Shown: positions 5,514-14,440, counted from the first letter of the stretch. The stretch: DNA of 14,471 nucleotides from CANNDT01 sp945876205 (GCA_947503365.1 CANNDT010000111.1:1-14471); one strand, 5' to 3'. Numbers and translations are program-made. Notes: generated by a model not told the origin, from the letters alone.

Positions 5514-6599
5514 CTAATTAGTAAAGCGGCGCATCCGCACGTTGAGAATCAGGCCGAACCCCGCCAATGTGGCAATCATCGAGGAGCCGCCGTAGCTCAT
5601 GAGCGGAAGCGTCAATCCTTTGACCGGCGCGAGGCCGGCCGACATCGTGATGTTGTAGATCACCTGGAACGTGAAGCTGGCGAGCACTCCCAGCACCAGG
5701 TACGAGCCGAGGCGGTCTTTGGCCAACCGGGCCGCCTCGAGCGCGCGCAGAATGACGAACAAGTAGAGTCCCAGCGCCGCGAGGACGCCGGCGAATCCAT
5801 GCTCCTCGGCCAGTACCGAGAAGATGAAGTCGTTGTGGGCCACCGGCAGGAACCGCAGTTGCCCCTGCGTCCCCTTGGTGAATCCTTTTCCCCACAAGCC
5901 GCCGGAGCCGACGGTGATGCGGGCCTGGATCTGTTGGTACCCTGCGCCCCGCGCGTCCTGCGCGGGATCCAGGAAGGTCGAGATGCGCCCCTTTTGATAA
6001 TCCTGAAGCGCAAATTTCCATGCCACGGGCGCGGCCAGCACCCCCACGAGCGCGAGGATGCCGAAGATCCGCATCGGCATGCCGGCCACATAGACGATGG
6101 CGAACGTGATCGGGAGGAGCGTCACGGCTGTTCCCAGGTCAGGCTGCCTCGCGATCATGATCAGAGGAATGGCGGTGAGCGCGCCGGCGATCAGGAGATC
6201 TCCGCGCGTGACTACGGTGCGGCGGCTCTCGCCGAAAAACTTGGCGAGCACCAGCGCCACCGCGGCCTTGGCAAATTCCGACGGCTGGAGGTTGAAGGGC
6301 CCCAGGTCAATCCAGCGCCGCGAACCGCCGCGCACGGCGCCGAACAGGAGGACGTAGAGAAGGAGGGCGAGTGTCGCGATGTAGATGAAATGTGATTTGT
6401 CCGCCAGCGAGCGGTAGTCGATGCTCAGGCAGACGACGAGCGCCACCATGCCGAGCACGATCCCGTAAATCTGGGTATTGAAGATGCTGGTCGGTCCGCC
6501 GGTGGCGCTGTAGATGTTCGCCAGGCCGATCACGCACAGGGCGGCGAGGGCCGCCAGCAGGCCCCAGTCGATGTGGTAATACAGCCGTCGCTCAAACAT
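5514..6599 (-). CDS. rodA: RodA, SEDS-family peptidoglycan glycosyltransferase
   Basis: Inner-membrane polymerase that builds glycan strands from lipid II during side-wall growth, working with PBP2. The 361-aa protein has about ten membrane segments and the SEDS signatures RRWIDLGPFNLQPSEFAK (94-111), RQPDLGTAV (151-159), LPVAHNDFIFSVLAEE with the catalytic-type Asp257, and the end segment LPLMSYGGSS (331-340). Length is typical for RodA (about 370) and shorter than FtsW, and its partner gene is PBP2 of the elongasome, which supports RodA. ATG 6599 comes 1 nt after the mrdA stop, with AGGA inside the mrdA end about 10 nt upstream, so translation is probably coupled. The TAG stop is followed at once by REP-like hairpins. 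Confidence 0.97.
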   Translation of the reverse strand: MFERRLYYHIDWGLLAALAALCVIGLANIYSATGGPTSIFNTQIYGIVLGMVALVVCLSIDYRSLADKSHFIYIATLALLLYVLLFGAVRGGSRRWIDLGPFNLQPSEFAKAAVALVLAKFFGESRRTVVTRGDLLIAGALTAIPLIMIARQPDLGTAVTLLPITFAIVYVAGMPMRIFGILALVGVLAAPVAWKFALQDYQKGRISTFLDPAQDARGAGYQQIQARITVGSGGLWGKGFTKGTQGQLRFLPVAHNDFIFSVLAEEHGFAGVLAALGLYLFVILRALEAARLAKDRLGSYLVLGVLASFTFQVIYNITMSAGLAPVKGLTLPLMSYGGSSMIATLAGFGLILNVRMRRFTN

Positions 6600-6600
6600 C

Positions 6601-8532
6601 TCAGTTCGTTCCTGGCGCCACGATCACCGGCTCGACGGCCGCGATTGGCGCGCCTTCGATGGCCGGCGGCGAATCAGGATCGGGTTCCGCAGGGACCGGT
6701 ACCTTCGGCTGCGGCGGTGGCGGCAGCGGCAGGCCCCTCTTCTTGGCGAAATACGTGTCGATCACGTGCTTCGCGATCGGCGCGCCCTCGGCTCCGTGCT
6801 CGGCGTGCTCGGCGAAGATCACGCCGGCGATCTCGGGATTGTCTCGCGGAGCAAAGAACACGAACCAGCCGTGGTCACGCAGGTCCAGGCCGCTGGCGCG
6901 CGCGCGCAGCTTGCCTTCATTCGAGATGACCTGCGCCGTGCCGGTCTTGCCCGACACGTCGAGGCCGGGGAGTCGCGCGCGGCCGCCGGTGCCTCGCCCG
7001 TTGACCACCATCCAGAGGCCATCGTGCAGCGCCGCCATCGTTTCTGGGCGGAACGCGAGGCGATCCGCGACCGCGGGCGGCGCCACCATCTTCCATCCCT
7101 GGCCTTCGTCGACCGCGCGAATCACGTGCGGCGTGATCGGCGTGCCGCCGTTGGCCACGGTCGCGATCATCTTCGCCATGCCGGCCGGCGTCACCGACAC
7201 CTGGCCCTGGCCGATCGCGACCGAGATGGTCTCGCCCGCGTACCACTTCTCACCGGTGCGCTGGCGCTTCCACTCGGTGGACGGAACCAGGCTCTCCTGC
7301 TCGTTCGGCAGGTCGATGCCGGTCTTGCCCGAGAGGCCCAGCTTCTCGGCCCACTTGTGAATCTTGTCGACGCCGAGCATGTTGCCAATCGTGTAGAAGT
7401 AGACGTTGCACGACTGCTCGATCGCGTGGCGCAGGTCGACCACGTGGTGGCCGCTCTTGTTCCAGCACTTGTAGTAGCGCCCGTAGAACGTCGCGCCACC
7501 CGTGCAGTTCACGGTGAAGTCGGGCGTGATGATCCCTTCCTCGAGCGCGGCGGTGGCCACCACGATCTTGAAGGTCGACCCCGGCGAGTACCGTCCCTGG
7601 ATGGTGCGGTTCTGGAGCGGACGGAGCTTATCGGTGTTGAGCGCGGCCCACTTGGCGCGGTCGATTCCCGAGGCGAAATCATTCGGGTCGTAGGCCGGCA
7701 GGCTGACCTGCGTCAGCACTTCTCCGGTCTTCGGATCCATGATCAGCGCGGCGCCGTTGAAGCCGCCCGCCCTGAACCCGTCCTCCGCCGCCTTCTGCAG
7801 GTCGTAGTCGATCGTCAGCTGGATGCGCTTGCCTTCCTTCGGCGGGATTTCCTCCAGCGTCCGGATTTCGCGCCCCACGCTGTTGACGACGACGCGCCTG
7901 GCGCCGTCCTCGCCCATCAGCAGCTTGTTGTACACGCGCTCGATGCCCGACTGACCAACGATCGATCCGTTGGAGACGCCGTCGCCCATCTGCGCCTCGC
8001 TCGCCTCGCCGACGTAGCCAAAGAGGTGAGCCGCCATGGCATCGGTCGGGTAGCGCCGCGTCGGCACTTCTTCGACGACGACGTCGGGCAGCTCGAAGTC
8101 GAGCCGCCGGGCGGTAATCGCCGCGACCTGTGCGAGCGATGCATCGTCGATGATCACAATCGGACGATAGGACGGCTCGGTGCGATGCCGATCGACGATC
8201 TGCTTCACCGTCCTGACGTCGACGCCGGCGACGGCGGCCAGCAGCCGCACCGTGCGATCGAGATCCCTGGTGTGTTCGCGGACGATGGAAATCGTGAAGG
8301 AGTGGCGGTTCTCGACCAGGACCCTGCCGTTGCGGTCGAAGAGGACGCCGCGCGGCGCACGCAGCGCAAGGGTGCGCTGGTGGTTGTTCTGCGCCATCTC
8401 CTCGTACTGCTTGTTCTCGACGACCTGCAGGAACCAGAAGCCAATCGCCAGTGCGGCAAACGCCACCACGACGCTCACCTGGAGCGCGATCAGGCGCATG
8501 TTGACGCGTCGGCGATCTTCCGCTTGAGCCAT
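6601..8532 (-). CDS. mrdA: Penicillin-binding protein 2, elongation transpeptidase
   Basis: Class B PBP that crosslinks the glycan made by RodA; anchored in the inner membrane with the catalytic domain in the periplasm. One N-terminal membrane segment (about 13-36), then the pedestal domain with RAPRGVLFDRNGRVLVEN, and a transpeptidase domain from about 255 to 595. Catalytic motifs are all present: SxxK at Ser319-Lys322 (PGSTFK), SxN at Ser374-Asn376 (SCN), and KTG at 529-531 (SGKTGTAQ). Length 643 aa is normal. A Pro-rich, negatively charged tail (about 600-643) follows the enzyme domain. The start ATG shares its A with the mreD stop (TAATG), and GGAGAAG lies upstream. A beta-lactam target by family. 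Confidence 0.97.
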   Translation of the reverse strand: MAQAEDRRRVNMRLIALQVSVVVAFAALAIGFWFLQVVENKQYEEMAQNNHQRTLALRAPRGVLFDRNGRVLVENRHSFTISIVREHTRDLDRTVRLLAAVAGVDVRTVKQIVDRHRTEPSYRPIVIIDDASLAQVAAITARRLDFELPDVVVEEVPTRRYPTDAMAAHLFGYVGEASEAQMGDGVSNGSIVGQSGIERVYNKLLMGEDGARRVVVNSVGREIRTLEEIPPKEGKRIQLTIDYDLQKAAEDGFRAGGFNGAALIMDPKTGEVLTQVSLPAYDPNDFASGIDRAKWAALNTDKLRPLQNRTIQGRYSPGSTFKIVVATAALEEGIITPDFTVNCTGGATFYGRYYKCWNKSGHHVVDLRHAIEQSCNVYFYTIGNMLGVDKIHKWAEKLGLSGKTGIDLPNEQESLVPSTEWKRQRTGEKWYAGETISVAIGQGQVSVTPAGMAKMIATVANGGTPITPHVIRAVDEGQGWKMVAPPAVADRLAFRPETMAALHDGLWMVVNGRGTGGRARLPGLDVSGKTGTAQVISNEGKLRARASGLDLRDHGWFVFFAPRDNPEIAGVIFAEHAEHGAEGAPIAKHVIDTYFAKKRGLPLPPPPQPKVPVPAEPDPDSPPAIEGAPIAAVEPVIVAPGTN

Positions 8533-9032
8533 TAGAGTCTTCTCCGCATGCGCCTGCGCTCGACGATCCCGGGTAACCCTTCGATGATCGTGAACGCGAT
8601 CATCCCGACGACGGCGTTACCGGCGGCCTGGCTCAGGATCGCCGCCCAGGGTGACGGAAACGTCCGCAGCCCGAGCAGCACGTAGAGACCCATGAACACG
8701 GCCGCGTGGGCGACGCTGGCGGCGAGGAACATCACGAACCGCGGCAGCGCCGCCGTCACGATGAACTGCTGCCCGATGACGCCCGCCGCAAATCCAACGA
8801 TCGACTTCGCCAGGCCGCCGATCCCGATCACACCACTCGAGAGCGCGTCCTGGATGATGCCTGCCACGCTTCCCGCCAGCATCCCGCTTACGGGACCGGT
8901 GGTCAGCGCCACGTAAACGACGACGACGAGAACGAGATCGAGGGCCGCGGTTCCACCGACGACGAACCGCGCCAGGGTCGTTTGTAACGCGAGCGCCAGA
9001 GCTATCGCGAGAAAAACTCCAGCTGCCTTCAC
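8532..9032 (-). CDS. mreD: MreD, rod shape-determining membrane protein
   Basis: A 166-aa, very hydrophobic protein with five to six predicted membrane spans, of MreD size and position (between mreC and mrdA). MreD binds MreC in the inner membrane and helps to tune PBP2/RodA activity; sequence conservation in the family is low, so the call leans on hydrophobicity and context as well as the N-terminal LQTTLARFVVGG and GxxxGIIQDALSSGVIGIGGL segments. Start GTG 9032 overlaps the mreC stop in a GTGA with no clear ribosome site, pointing to coupled translation. It ends in a basic run (ERRRMRRRL), likely cytoplasmic. Confidence 0.93.
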   Translation of the reverse strand: MKAAGVFLAIALALALQTTLARFVVGGTAALDLVLVVVVYVALTTGPVSGMLAGSVAGIIQDALSSGVIGIGGLAKSIVGFAAGVIGQQFIVTAALPRFVMFLAASVAHAAVFMGLYVLLGLRTFPSPWAAILSQAAGNAVVGMIAFTIIEGLPGIVERRRMRRRL

Positions 9033-9856
9033 TCGGGTGCCACGGGAGGCGTCAGCACGATCAGGACGGCCTCAAGCGAGGCAAAATCCACGGACGGCCG
9101 GATCACGATGGCGCTGAACTCCCCTGCTCCCCGTTCTATTGATTCTATCTGACCTATGACAAAGCCCTTAGGGTAAATGCCGTCTATCCCGGAGGTCACC
9201 ACCTGGTCGCCAACCTTCACATCGGCGACCCCGGACACGTAGTTCATGCGAAGAACCTCGGCGCCAGTGCCCTCCACAACCCCCTGGGCCCGGGAACGCT
9301 CCACCAGCGCGCCGGCGGCGGCGTTCCGATCGATCAGAAGCTGAACCTTGGAGGCCCGGGTGGCCGGCATGATCACCCGGCCGACGACGCCCGCCGGGGC
9401 AATCACCGCCATGTCGGGCCGCAACCCCTCGCCCGTGCCTTTGTCGATGGTCATCGTCCGGAAGTCAGGGCTGGCGCCTCCGGCAATGACCGTAGCGCCG
9501 GTCGTGGCAAACGCCACCGACGATCGGAAATCGAGCAGTTGCTGCAGCGTCCGCGACTGCTCCGCCACGGCGCGCTCGCGCTGGAGGCCCACCTGGAGGC
9601 GCGCGACTTCGAGCTTCAGCCGCTCGTTCTCGACGCGCACCTGCTGCAGGGCGAGGTAGTTCTGCCAGGAGTCCTGGGTCTTGTCGATGAGGGACGAGGA
9701 GCCGCGCTGCACTTCAGCAAACACGCCGAAGGTCACCGCCTCGAGCATGGGGACGCCACGGCGCGTATTGACCTGCGCGGAAATCAGGATGAGGTGCCCG
9801 ACGATGACCGCCAGGAACAGGTAGCCGGTGCGCTGCCGGATGTCTAACAGAGCCAT
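9029..9856 (-). CDS. mreC: MreC, rod shape-determining periplasmic scaffold
   Basis: Bitopic protein linking cytoplasmic MreB to periplasmic PBP2. The 275-aa protein has a short cytoplasmic N-terminus, one membrane segment (about 11-28, GYLFLAVIVGHLILISAQ), a coiled coil (about 60-105, VRVENERLKLEVARLQVGLQ) and a C-terminal beta domain with GLRPDMAVIAPAGVVGRV and VKVGDQVVTSGIDGIYPKG, both characteristic of MreC. Length fits the family. Start ATG 9856 has no purine-rich ribosome site: the 35 nt before it is a heptanucleotide repeat (9860-9894) that begins in the mreB stop codon, so initiation must be coupled or SD-independent. Confidence 0.96.
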   Translation of the reverse strand: MALLDIRQRTGYLFLAVIVGHLILISAQVNTRRGVPMLEAVTFGVFAEVQRGSSSLIDKTQDSWQNYLALQQVRVENERLKLEVARLQVGLQRERAVAEQSRTLQQLLDFRSSVAFATTGATVIAGGASPDFRTMTIDKGTGEGLRPDMAVIAPAGVVGRVIMPATRASKVQLLIDRNAAAGALVERSRAQGVVEGTGAEVLRMNYVSGVADVKVGDQVVTSGIDGIYPKGFVIGQIESIERGAGEFSAIVIRPSVDFASLEAVLIVLTPPVAPE

Positions 9857-9859
9857 GCA

Positions 9860-9891
9860 GTTGTCTGTTGCCAGTTGTCGGTTGTCGGTTG

Positions 9892-9894
<3 letters not shown>
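9860..9894 (-). repeat. Heptanucleotide tandem repeat between mreB and mreC
   Basis: Read on the minus strand there are five 7-nt units in exact register: TGACAAC, CGACAAC, CGACAAC, TGGCAAC, AGACAAC. The first includes the TGA stop of mreB, and only TGC separates the last from the mreC ATG. The consensus is NGACAAC. The run fills the whole intergenic space and replaces any Shine-Dalgarno sequence. GACAAC-type runs seem common in environmental genomes from memory, so it may be an inserted or expanded low-complexity spacer. Confidence 0.85.
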
Positions 9895-10917
<1,023 letters not shown>

Positions 10918-10921
10918 TCAA

Positions 10922-12034
10922 TTACTCCTTCGAGGACACGTCGTCCTCCTGCGCAATGTGAATCCCGTTCTTGCCGGCGTCCTTGACACGGTACATGGCT
11001 GTATCCGCCGCTCGTAGTAGTTCTTCGGCCGATCCAGCCACATCCGGCAGGGTTGCCACGCCGATTGAGGCAGTCAAACGCACCGTAAGGGCGTCCGAGG
11101 CAAGAAATTCAAAGGTCCGAATACGATCCCGAACACGCTCGGCGACGGCAACCGCGCCCTCCCGCCCCGTATCGGGCAGGATGACGGAGAACTCGTCGCC
11201 GCCGAACCGCGCCACGACGTCGGTCTCGCGGGCGCTACCCCGGATGATCGCCGCCGCTTCCACAAGCGCTTTGCTTCCAGCAAGATGCCCGTGTTTGTCG
11301 TTCACGCTCTTGAAACCGTCCATGTCGATGAAGAGCACCGACAGGGGGCGTCCGGAGCGGGATGCCCGCTTGGCCTCGCGGCGCAAGACCAGGTTGAGAT
11401 ACCGCGAGTTGTAGAGGCGCGTAAGGTCGTCGGTGACCGACAGCGCCTCGGCTCTCTGAAGGATCAGGGCGTTGTCCAGGGCGATGGCCGCCGGCTCGAG
11501 CAGGCTACGGAGCGTCAACACGACCGAGGGCCCGAGTGCGGGTGCTGACGAGGACGGCTCCGGATCAAGTCCCACGAGTACGCCGACCGTCTTGTTGCGA
11601 CACACCAGCGGAAAGGCGATGACCGTGCCCGTCGCCGCATAGTTGGCCCGTGAGTCCTTCGACAGATCCGCGGCGCAGAACTCGGAGCCGTGGCGAAAAA
11701 CCCAGTTGGCCGCGGTCCAGAGCGCGGGGCCGAGGCTCGGGCTGAGGCCTTCGTCGGCGACGACGGCCACCTGGCCGTTGACGTCGTGGGCAATCACAGC
11801 CCAGCAGGGCGCGGGTATCCAGTCCTCGGCCTGGCGAACGAGCCACGCCGCCACCTTCTGCGGATCGAGGGTGGCATTGGCCTCGCGAACGGCGTCGATC
11901 ATCGCGTCGCGCCGCTCGAGATTGGCGCGGAGCGTACGCAGCCGTAGTTTCAGGCGGCTGGCGAAGTCGGCACGTCGAACGCCGTGGGCCATGGGTTGCG
12001 CGATGTCAGTCGTCTTGGTCGATGTAGGTATCAC
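10922..12034 (-). CDS. Diguanylate cyclase with GAF-like sensor domain
   Basis: Cytoplasmic enzyme predicted to make c-di-GMP from two GTP. Residues about 50-195 look like a GAF domain (WLVRQAEDWIPAPCWAVIAH ... TVIAFPLVCRNKTVGVLVGL), a sensor of unknown ligand. The GGDEF domain spans about 196-360: DDLTRLYNSRYL, FIDMDGFKSVNDKHGH, and intact RFGGDEF (276-282), so it should be active. RETD at 269-272, five residues before GGDEF, is the RxxD inhibitory site, predicting product feedback. No membrane segment is seen. Start GTG 12034 or ATG 11992 (15th codon) are both possible; neither has a good ribosome site. It is first in the shape cluster, and its last codons carry the mreB ribosome site, with 4 nt between its stop and the mreB TTG. 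Confidence 0.93.
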   Translation of the reverse strand: MIPTSTKTTDIAQPMAHGVRRADFASRLKLRLRTLRANLERRDAMIDAVREANATLDPQKVAAWLVRQAEDWIPAPCWAVIAHDVNGQVAVVADEGLSPSLGPALWTAANWVFRHGSEFCAADLSKDSRANYAATGTVIAFPLVCRNKTVGVLVGLDPEPSSSAPALGPSVVLTLRSLLEPAAIALDNALILQRAEALSVTDDLTRLYNSRYLNLVLRREAKRASRSGRPLSVLFIDMDGFKSVNDKHGHLAGSKALVEAAAIIRGSARETDVVARFGGDEFSVILPDTGREGAVAVAERVRDRIRTFEFLASDALTVRLTASIGVATLPDVAGSAEELLRAADTAMYRVKDAGKNGIHIAQEDDVSSKE

Positions 12035-12105
12035 CGCGTGCAGGGGCGGGGGGCTGGTTGGCCATTCGGTAACGGCTGAGCGCCGCTAAGTCCTTCTAAT
12101 CTCAA

Positions 12106-12118
12106 CAAATATACCACG
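12106..12118 (-). promoter_or_regulatory. Extended -10 candidate for the cyclase-mreBCD-rodA cluster
   Basis: On the minus strand the site reads CGTGGTATATTTG, containing TG-G-TATATT, an extended -10 for the housekeeping sigma. No good -35 is seen, which extended -10 promoters can tolerate. A transcript would start near 12100 and have a leader of about 65 nt to GTG 12034. It mirrors the plus-strand site at 12130-12142; the shared CGTGGTA arms make the palindrome 12112-12136. Confidence 0.4.
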
Positions 12119-12129
12119 TCACGGACCTT

Positions 12130-12142
12130 CGTGGTACGATTG
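12130..12142 (+). promoter_or_regulatory. Extended -10 candidate for the prolyl isomerase gene
   Basis: CGTGGTACGATTG contains TG-G-TACGAT, an extended -10. A start near 12147 would leave a 26-nt leader with AAGAGG before ATG 12173. It differs from the minus-strand site (12106-12118) at only 2 of 13 positions. The two sites stand back to back with an 11-nt spacer, so each overlaps the upstream part of the other promoter. Confidence 0.4.
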
Positions 12143-12172
12143 ACGGTCTATCTCTCAAGAGGTTTTTTCTAC

Positions 12173-14107
12173 ATGACAATGCTCGATCGGATGCGTCGCC
12201 ACAAAGGCTGGCTCAAGTGGAGCCTTGGCCTCGTGGTCCTGGCGTTTATCGTCTTCTACATTCCTGATTTCCTCCAGACGCAAACCACGCTGGGCGCGGC
12301 CCCGACCGAGGTTATTGCTGAGGTTAACGGGCAGGAGCTGACGGCTGGTGAATTCCAGCGACGCTACGCGACCCAGGTACAGGCGTATCGCACCGCCTAC
12401 GGCGCCAACATCAACGCGCAGATGCTGAAGCAGCTCGGCATCGAACAGCAGATCCTGCAGCAGATGGTCGATGAGCAGGCTGCGCTCGCCGAAGCACAGC
12501 GCCAGGGCATCAAGGTCAGCGACGAGGAGCTCGCGCAGCAGATCTTCGCGATCCCCGGACTGCAGGAGAACGGCAAGTTCGTGGGAGAAGCGACCTACGA
12601 GCGCATTCTCCAGAGCCAGAATCCGCCGATGACCAAGTCGGAGTTCGAGGAGAACCTGCGGCGCAACATGATGATCGACAAGTTGCGCGCGGCGCTCACC
12701 GACTGGATGGCGGTGTCGGACGCCGAGATCGACCGTGAGTTCACGCTGCGCAACGAGAAGGTGAAGCTGCAGGTCGTCGCGCTCACCGCCGACAAGTTCC
12801 GCGGCCAGGTCACGGTGACCGATGCGGACGTCTCGACCTACTTCGATGCGCACAAGGCCGAGTACCGCAAGGGTGAACAGCGCAAGGTCAAGATGCTGCT
12901 GCTCGACCGCGATCAGATCAAGGCGAAGATGACGGTGCCGCCCGCCGACATCCAGCGCACCTACAACGACAACATCACGCAGTACCAGACACCGGAGCAG
13001 GTCCGCGCCAGCCACATCCTGCTGAAGACCGAAGGCAAGACCGAAGCGGACGTCCGCAAGCAGGCCGAAGAGGTCCTCAAGCAGGTGAAGGCCGGCGGCG
13101 ACTTTGCCGAGCTCGCGAAGAAGTATTCGGAGGACGACGGCTCCAAGGTCAACGGCGGCGACCTCGATTACTTCACGCGCGGCCGCATGGTGCCCGAGTT
13201 CGAGACCGCGGCATTCACGCTGCAGCCCGGCCAGGTCAGCGATCTCGTGAAGAGCCAGTTCGGCTTCCACATCATCAAGGTGGTCGACAAGAAGCCGGCG
13301 ACGACGCGGAGCATCGAGGAAGTGAAGCCGCAGATCGAAGACCAGCTGAAGTTCGAGCTGACCGACCGGCAGATTGCGACTCGCGCGGTCGACCTCGCGA
13401 CCAAACTCACAACGCCAGCGGACCTCGACAGCGTCGCCAAGGCCGCCGGCCTGCAGGTGGTCGAGTCGGGCTTCTTCGCGCGCGAGGATCCGGTTCCCGG
13501 ACTCGGCGCGTCGCCGCAGGTCACCACCGCCGCATTCGAGCTGAAAGACAACACGGTCAGCGCGCCGATCCAGTCGCCTCGCGGCACGGTATTCATCACG
13601 GTGACCGGCAAGCGCGATCCGTATGTGCCGATGCTCGACGAGGTCAAGGATCGCGTGCGCGAGGACGCCATCCGGGTCCGCGCCACGGAATTGAGCCGTC
13701 AGCGCGCGCGCGAGATCGCCGCGGCACTCAAGGCGGCGAAGGATTTCGCCGGTGCGGCCAAGGCGCAGGGCCTCGAGTCGAAGGACACCGAGCTGGTCGC
13801 GCGGTCAGCCGCGCTGCCTGACATCGGCGTGAGCCCCGAAGTCGACAAGGTGGCGTTCAGCCTGCCGGCTGGCGGCGTCAGCGATCCCATCAGCACCAAC
13901 GATGGAACCGTCATCATCCGCGTCGCCGAGCGCGACGAGGTCACCCCCGAGGAGCTGAAGCAGGGCAAAGAAGCCTTCCGCGAACAACTCCTGAACGAGC
14001 GGCGCAACCTCTTCTACAGCGCCTACATGACCAAGGCAAAAGAGAAGATGAACATCCAGATCAACAACGAAGTCGTCACGCGCGTGAGCACCCAAATCGG
14101 GGTGTAA
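12173..14107 (+). CDS. ppiD: PpiD/SurA-like membrane-anchored peptidyl-prolyl isomerase
   Basis: Periplasmic folding factor for exported proteins. From ATG 12173 the protein is 644 aa: a short basic cytoplasmic end (MTMLDRMRRHKGWLK), one membrane anchor (about 15-32, WSLGLVVLAFIVFYIPDF), a SurA/PpiD N-terminal chaperone region (about 45-260), a canonical parvulin domain (about 272-374, VRASHILLKTEG ... YSEDDGSKVNGGDLDYFTRG ... SQFGFHIIKV), and a long C-terminal part with two degenerate copies of the parvulin end motif. E. coli PpiD is of similar size and anchoring (623 aa). A longer frame opens at GTG 12131, but that codon lies within the promoter candidate, while ATG 12173 has AAGAGG 10 nt upstream and gives a normal anchor. 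SurA is less likely because there is a membrane anchor rather than a cleavable signal. Confidence 0.88.
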   Translation: MTMLDRMRRHKGWLKWSLGLVVLAFIVFYIPDFLQTQTTLGAAPTEVIAEVNGQELTAGEFQRRYATQVQAYRTAYGANINAQMLKQLGIEQQILQQMVDEQAALAEAQRQGIKVSDEELAQQIFAIPGLQENGKFVGEATYERILQSQNPPMTKSEFEENLRRNMMIDKLRAALTDWMAVSDAEIDREFTLRNEKVKLQVVALTADKFRGQVTVTDADVSTYFDAHKAEYRKGEQRKVKMLLLDRDQIKAKMTVPPADIQRTYNDNITQYQTPEQVRASHILLKTEGKTEADVRKQAEEVLKQVKAGGDFAELAKKYSEDDGSKVNGGDLDYFTRGRMVPEFETAAFTLQPGQVSDLVKSQFGFHIIKVVDKKPATTRSIEEVKPQIEDQLKFELTDRQIATRAVDLATKLTTPADLDSVAKAAGLQVVESGFFAREDPVPGLGASPQVTTAAFELKDNTVSAPIQSPRGTVFITVTGKRDPYVPMLDEVKDRVREDAIRVRATELSRQRAREIAAALKAAKDFAGAAKAQGLESKDTELVARSAALPDIGVSPEVDKVAFSLPAGGVSDPISTNDGTVIIRVAERDEVTPEELKQGKEAFREQLLNERRNLFYSAYMTKAKEKMNIQINNEVVTRVSTQIGV

Positions 14108-14122
14108 CTCTGCAACTGGCAC

Positions 14123-14142
14123 ACGCGCGCATGACAGCGCGT
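14123..14142 (+). other. Small hairpin before the cold-shock gene
   Basis: ACGCGC (14123-14128) and GCGCGT (14137-14142) can pair around an 8-nt loop, ending 1 nt before the GGAG (14144-14147) of the cold-shock gene. It could affect its translation with temperature or mark the end of ppiD. A 6-bp GC stem can occur by chance in such sequence. Confidence 0.3.
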
Positions 14143-14154
14143 CGGAGAAGATGA

Positions 14155-14358
14155 ATGACCGGAAAAATTCGAACAGTACGGGTAGACAAGGGATTTGGTT
14201 TTATCAAGGACGACACGGGGAAGGAATACTTCTTCCACCAGAGTGCCGTCTACGGTGAGGGCCTCGACATGCTGCGCGAAGGCGACAGCGTCGAGTTCGA
14301 CGTCGGCGAAGGCCCGAAGGGTCCCCGCGCCGAGAACGTGCGCCGCACGTCCACATAG
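14155..14358 (+). CDS. Small cold-shock-domain (CspA-like) nucleic-acid-binding protein
   Basis: A 67-aa single cold-shock domain predicted to bind single-stranded RNA or DNA. RNP1 is KGFGFI (12-17) and RNP2 is YFFHQSAV (25-32), followed by LREGDSVEFDVGEGPKGPRAENV, the usual CSP ending. The first strand reads GKIRTVRVDKGFGFI instead of the common GTVKWFNxxKGFGFI, so the Trp/Phe of the KWFN patch is missing; this looks like a divergent CSP subtype. ATG 14155 has GGAG 7 nt upstream; an ATG at 14151 is out of frame. It lies 47 nt after the prolyl isomerase gene, so co-transcription is possible, and a terminator-like hairpin follows 23 nt after its stop. Confidence 0.93.
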   Translation: MTGKIRTVRVDKGFGFIKDDTGKEYFFHQSAVYGEGLDMLREGDSVEFDVGEGPKGPRAENVRRTST

Positions 14359-14381
14359 CGCTCGCTCGCACCCTACTTCCT

Positions 14382-14407
14382 ACAGGCGGACCTCCGGGTC
14401 CGCCTGT
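14382..14407 (+). terminator. Terminator-like hairpin after the cold-shock gene
   Basis: ACAGGCGGACC (14382-14392) and GGTCCGCCTGT (14397-14407) form a perfect 11-bp stem with a TCCG loop, followed by only TTC, so the T-tract is poor. The position suits a transcription end. The TACAGGCGG lead-in is shared with the hairpin at 5368-5392, so it may be a dispersed palindrome used as a terminator. Confidence 0.55.
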
Positions 14408-14416
14408 TTCGCGTAC

Positions 14417-14440
14417 GTAGTGCCCGGCTTCAGCCGGACA
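14417..14440 (+). repeat. REP-like unit 3 (GTAG head, TTCA loop)
   Basis: GTAG (14417-14420) followed by stem TGCCCGGC / GCCGGACA (one mismatch in 8) around TTCA. Same layout as the units at 5440-5465 and 5486-5511 but with a different stem sequence. It lies in the non-coding end of the window (14359-14471), where no gene is evident. Confidence 0.6.

Noticed and set aside
5493..6395. Plus-strand frame opposite rodA
   Set aside because: Low-complexity charged translation; it is the complement of rodA, whose SEDS motifs are intact.
6766..8535. Long plus-strand open frame of 589 codons opposite mrdA
   Set aside because: The minus strand has all PBP2 motifs. The plus frame is an Arg/Asp/His-rich antisense shadow typical of GC-rich genes, with no recognisable domain.
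12155..13270. Minus-strand open frame of 371 codons opposite the ppiD-like gene
   Set aside because: Antisense shadow rich in Leu, Val and His without family features; the plus-strand protein is clear.
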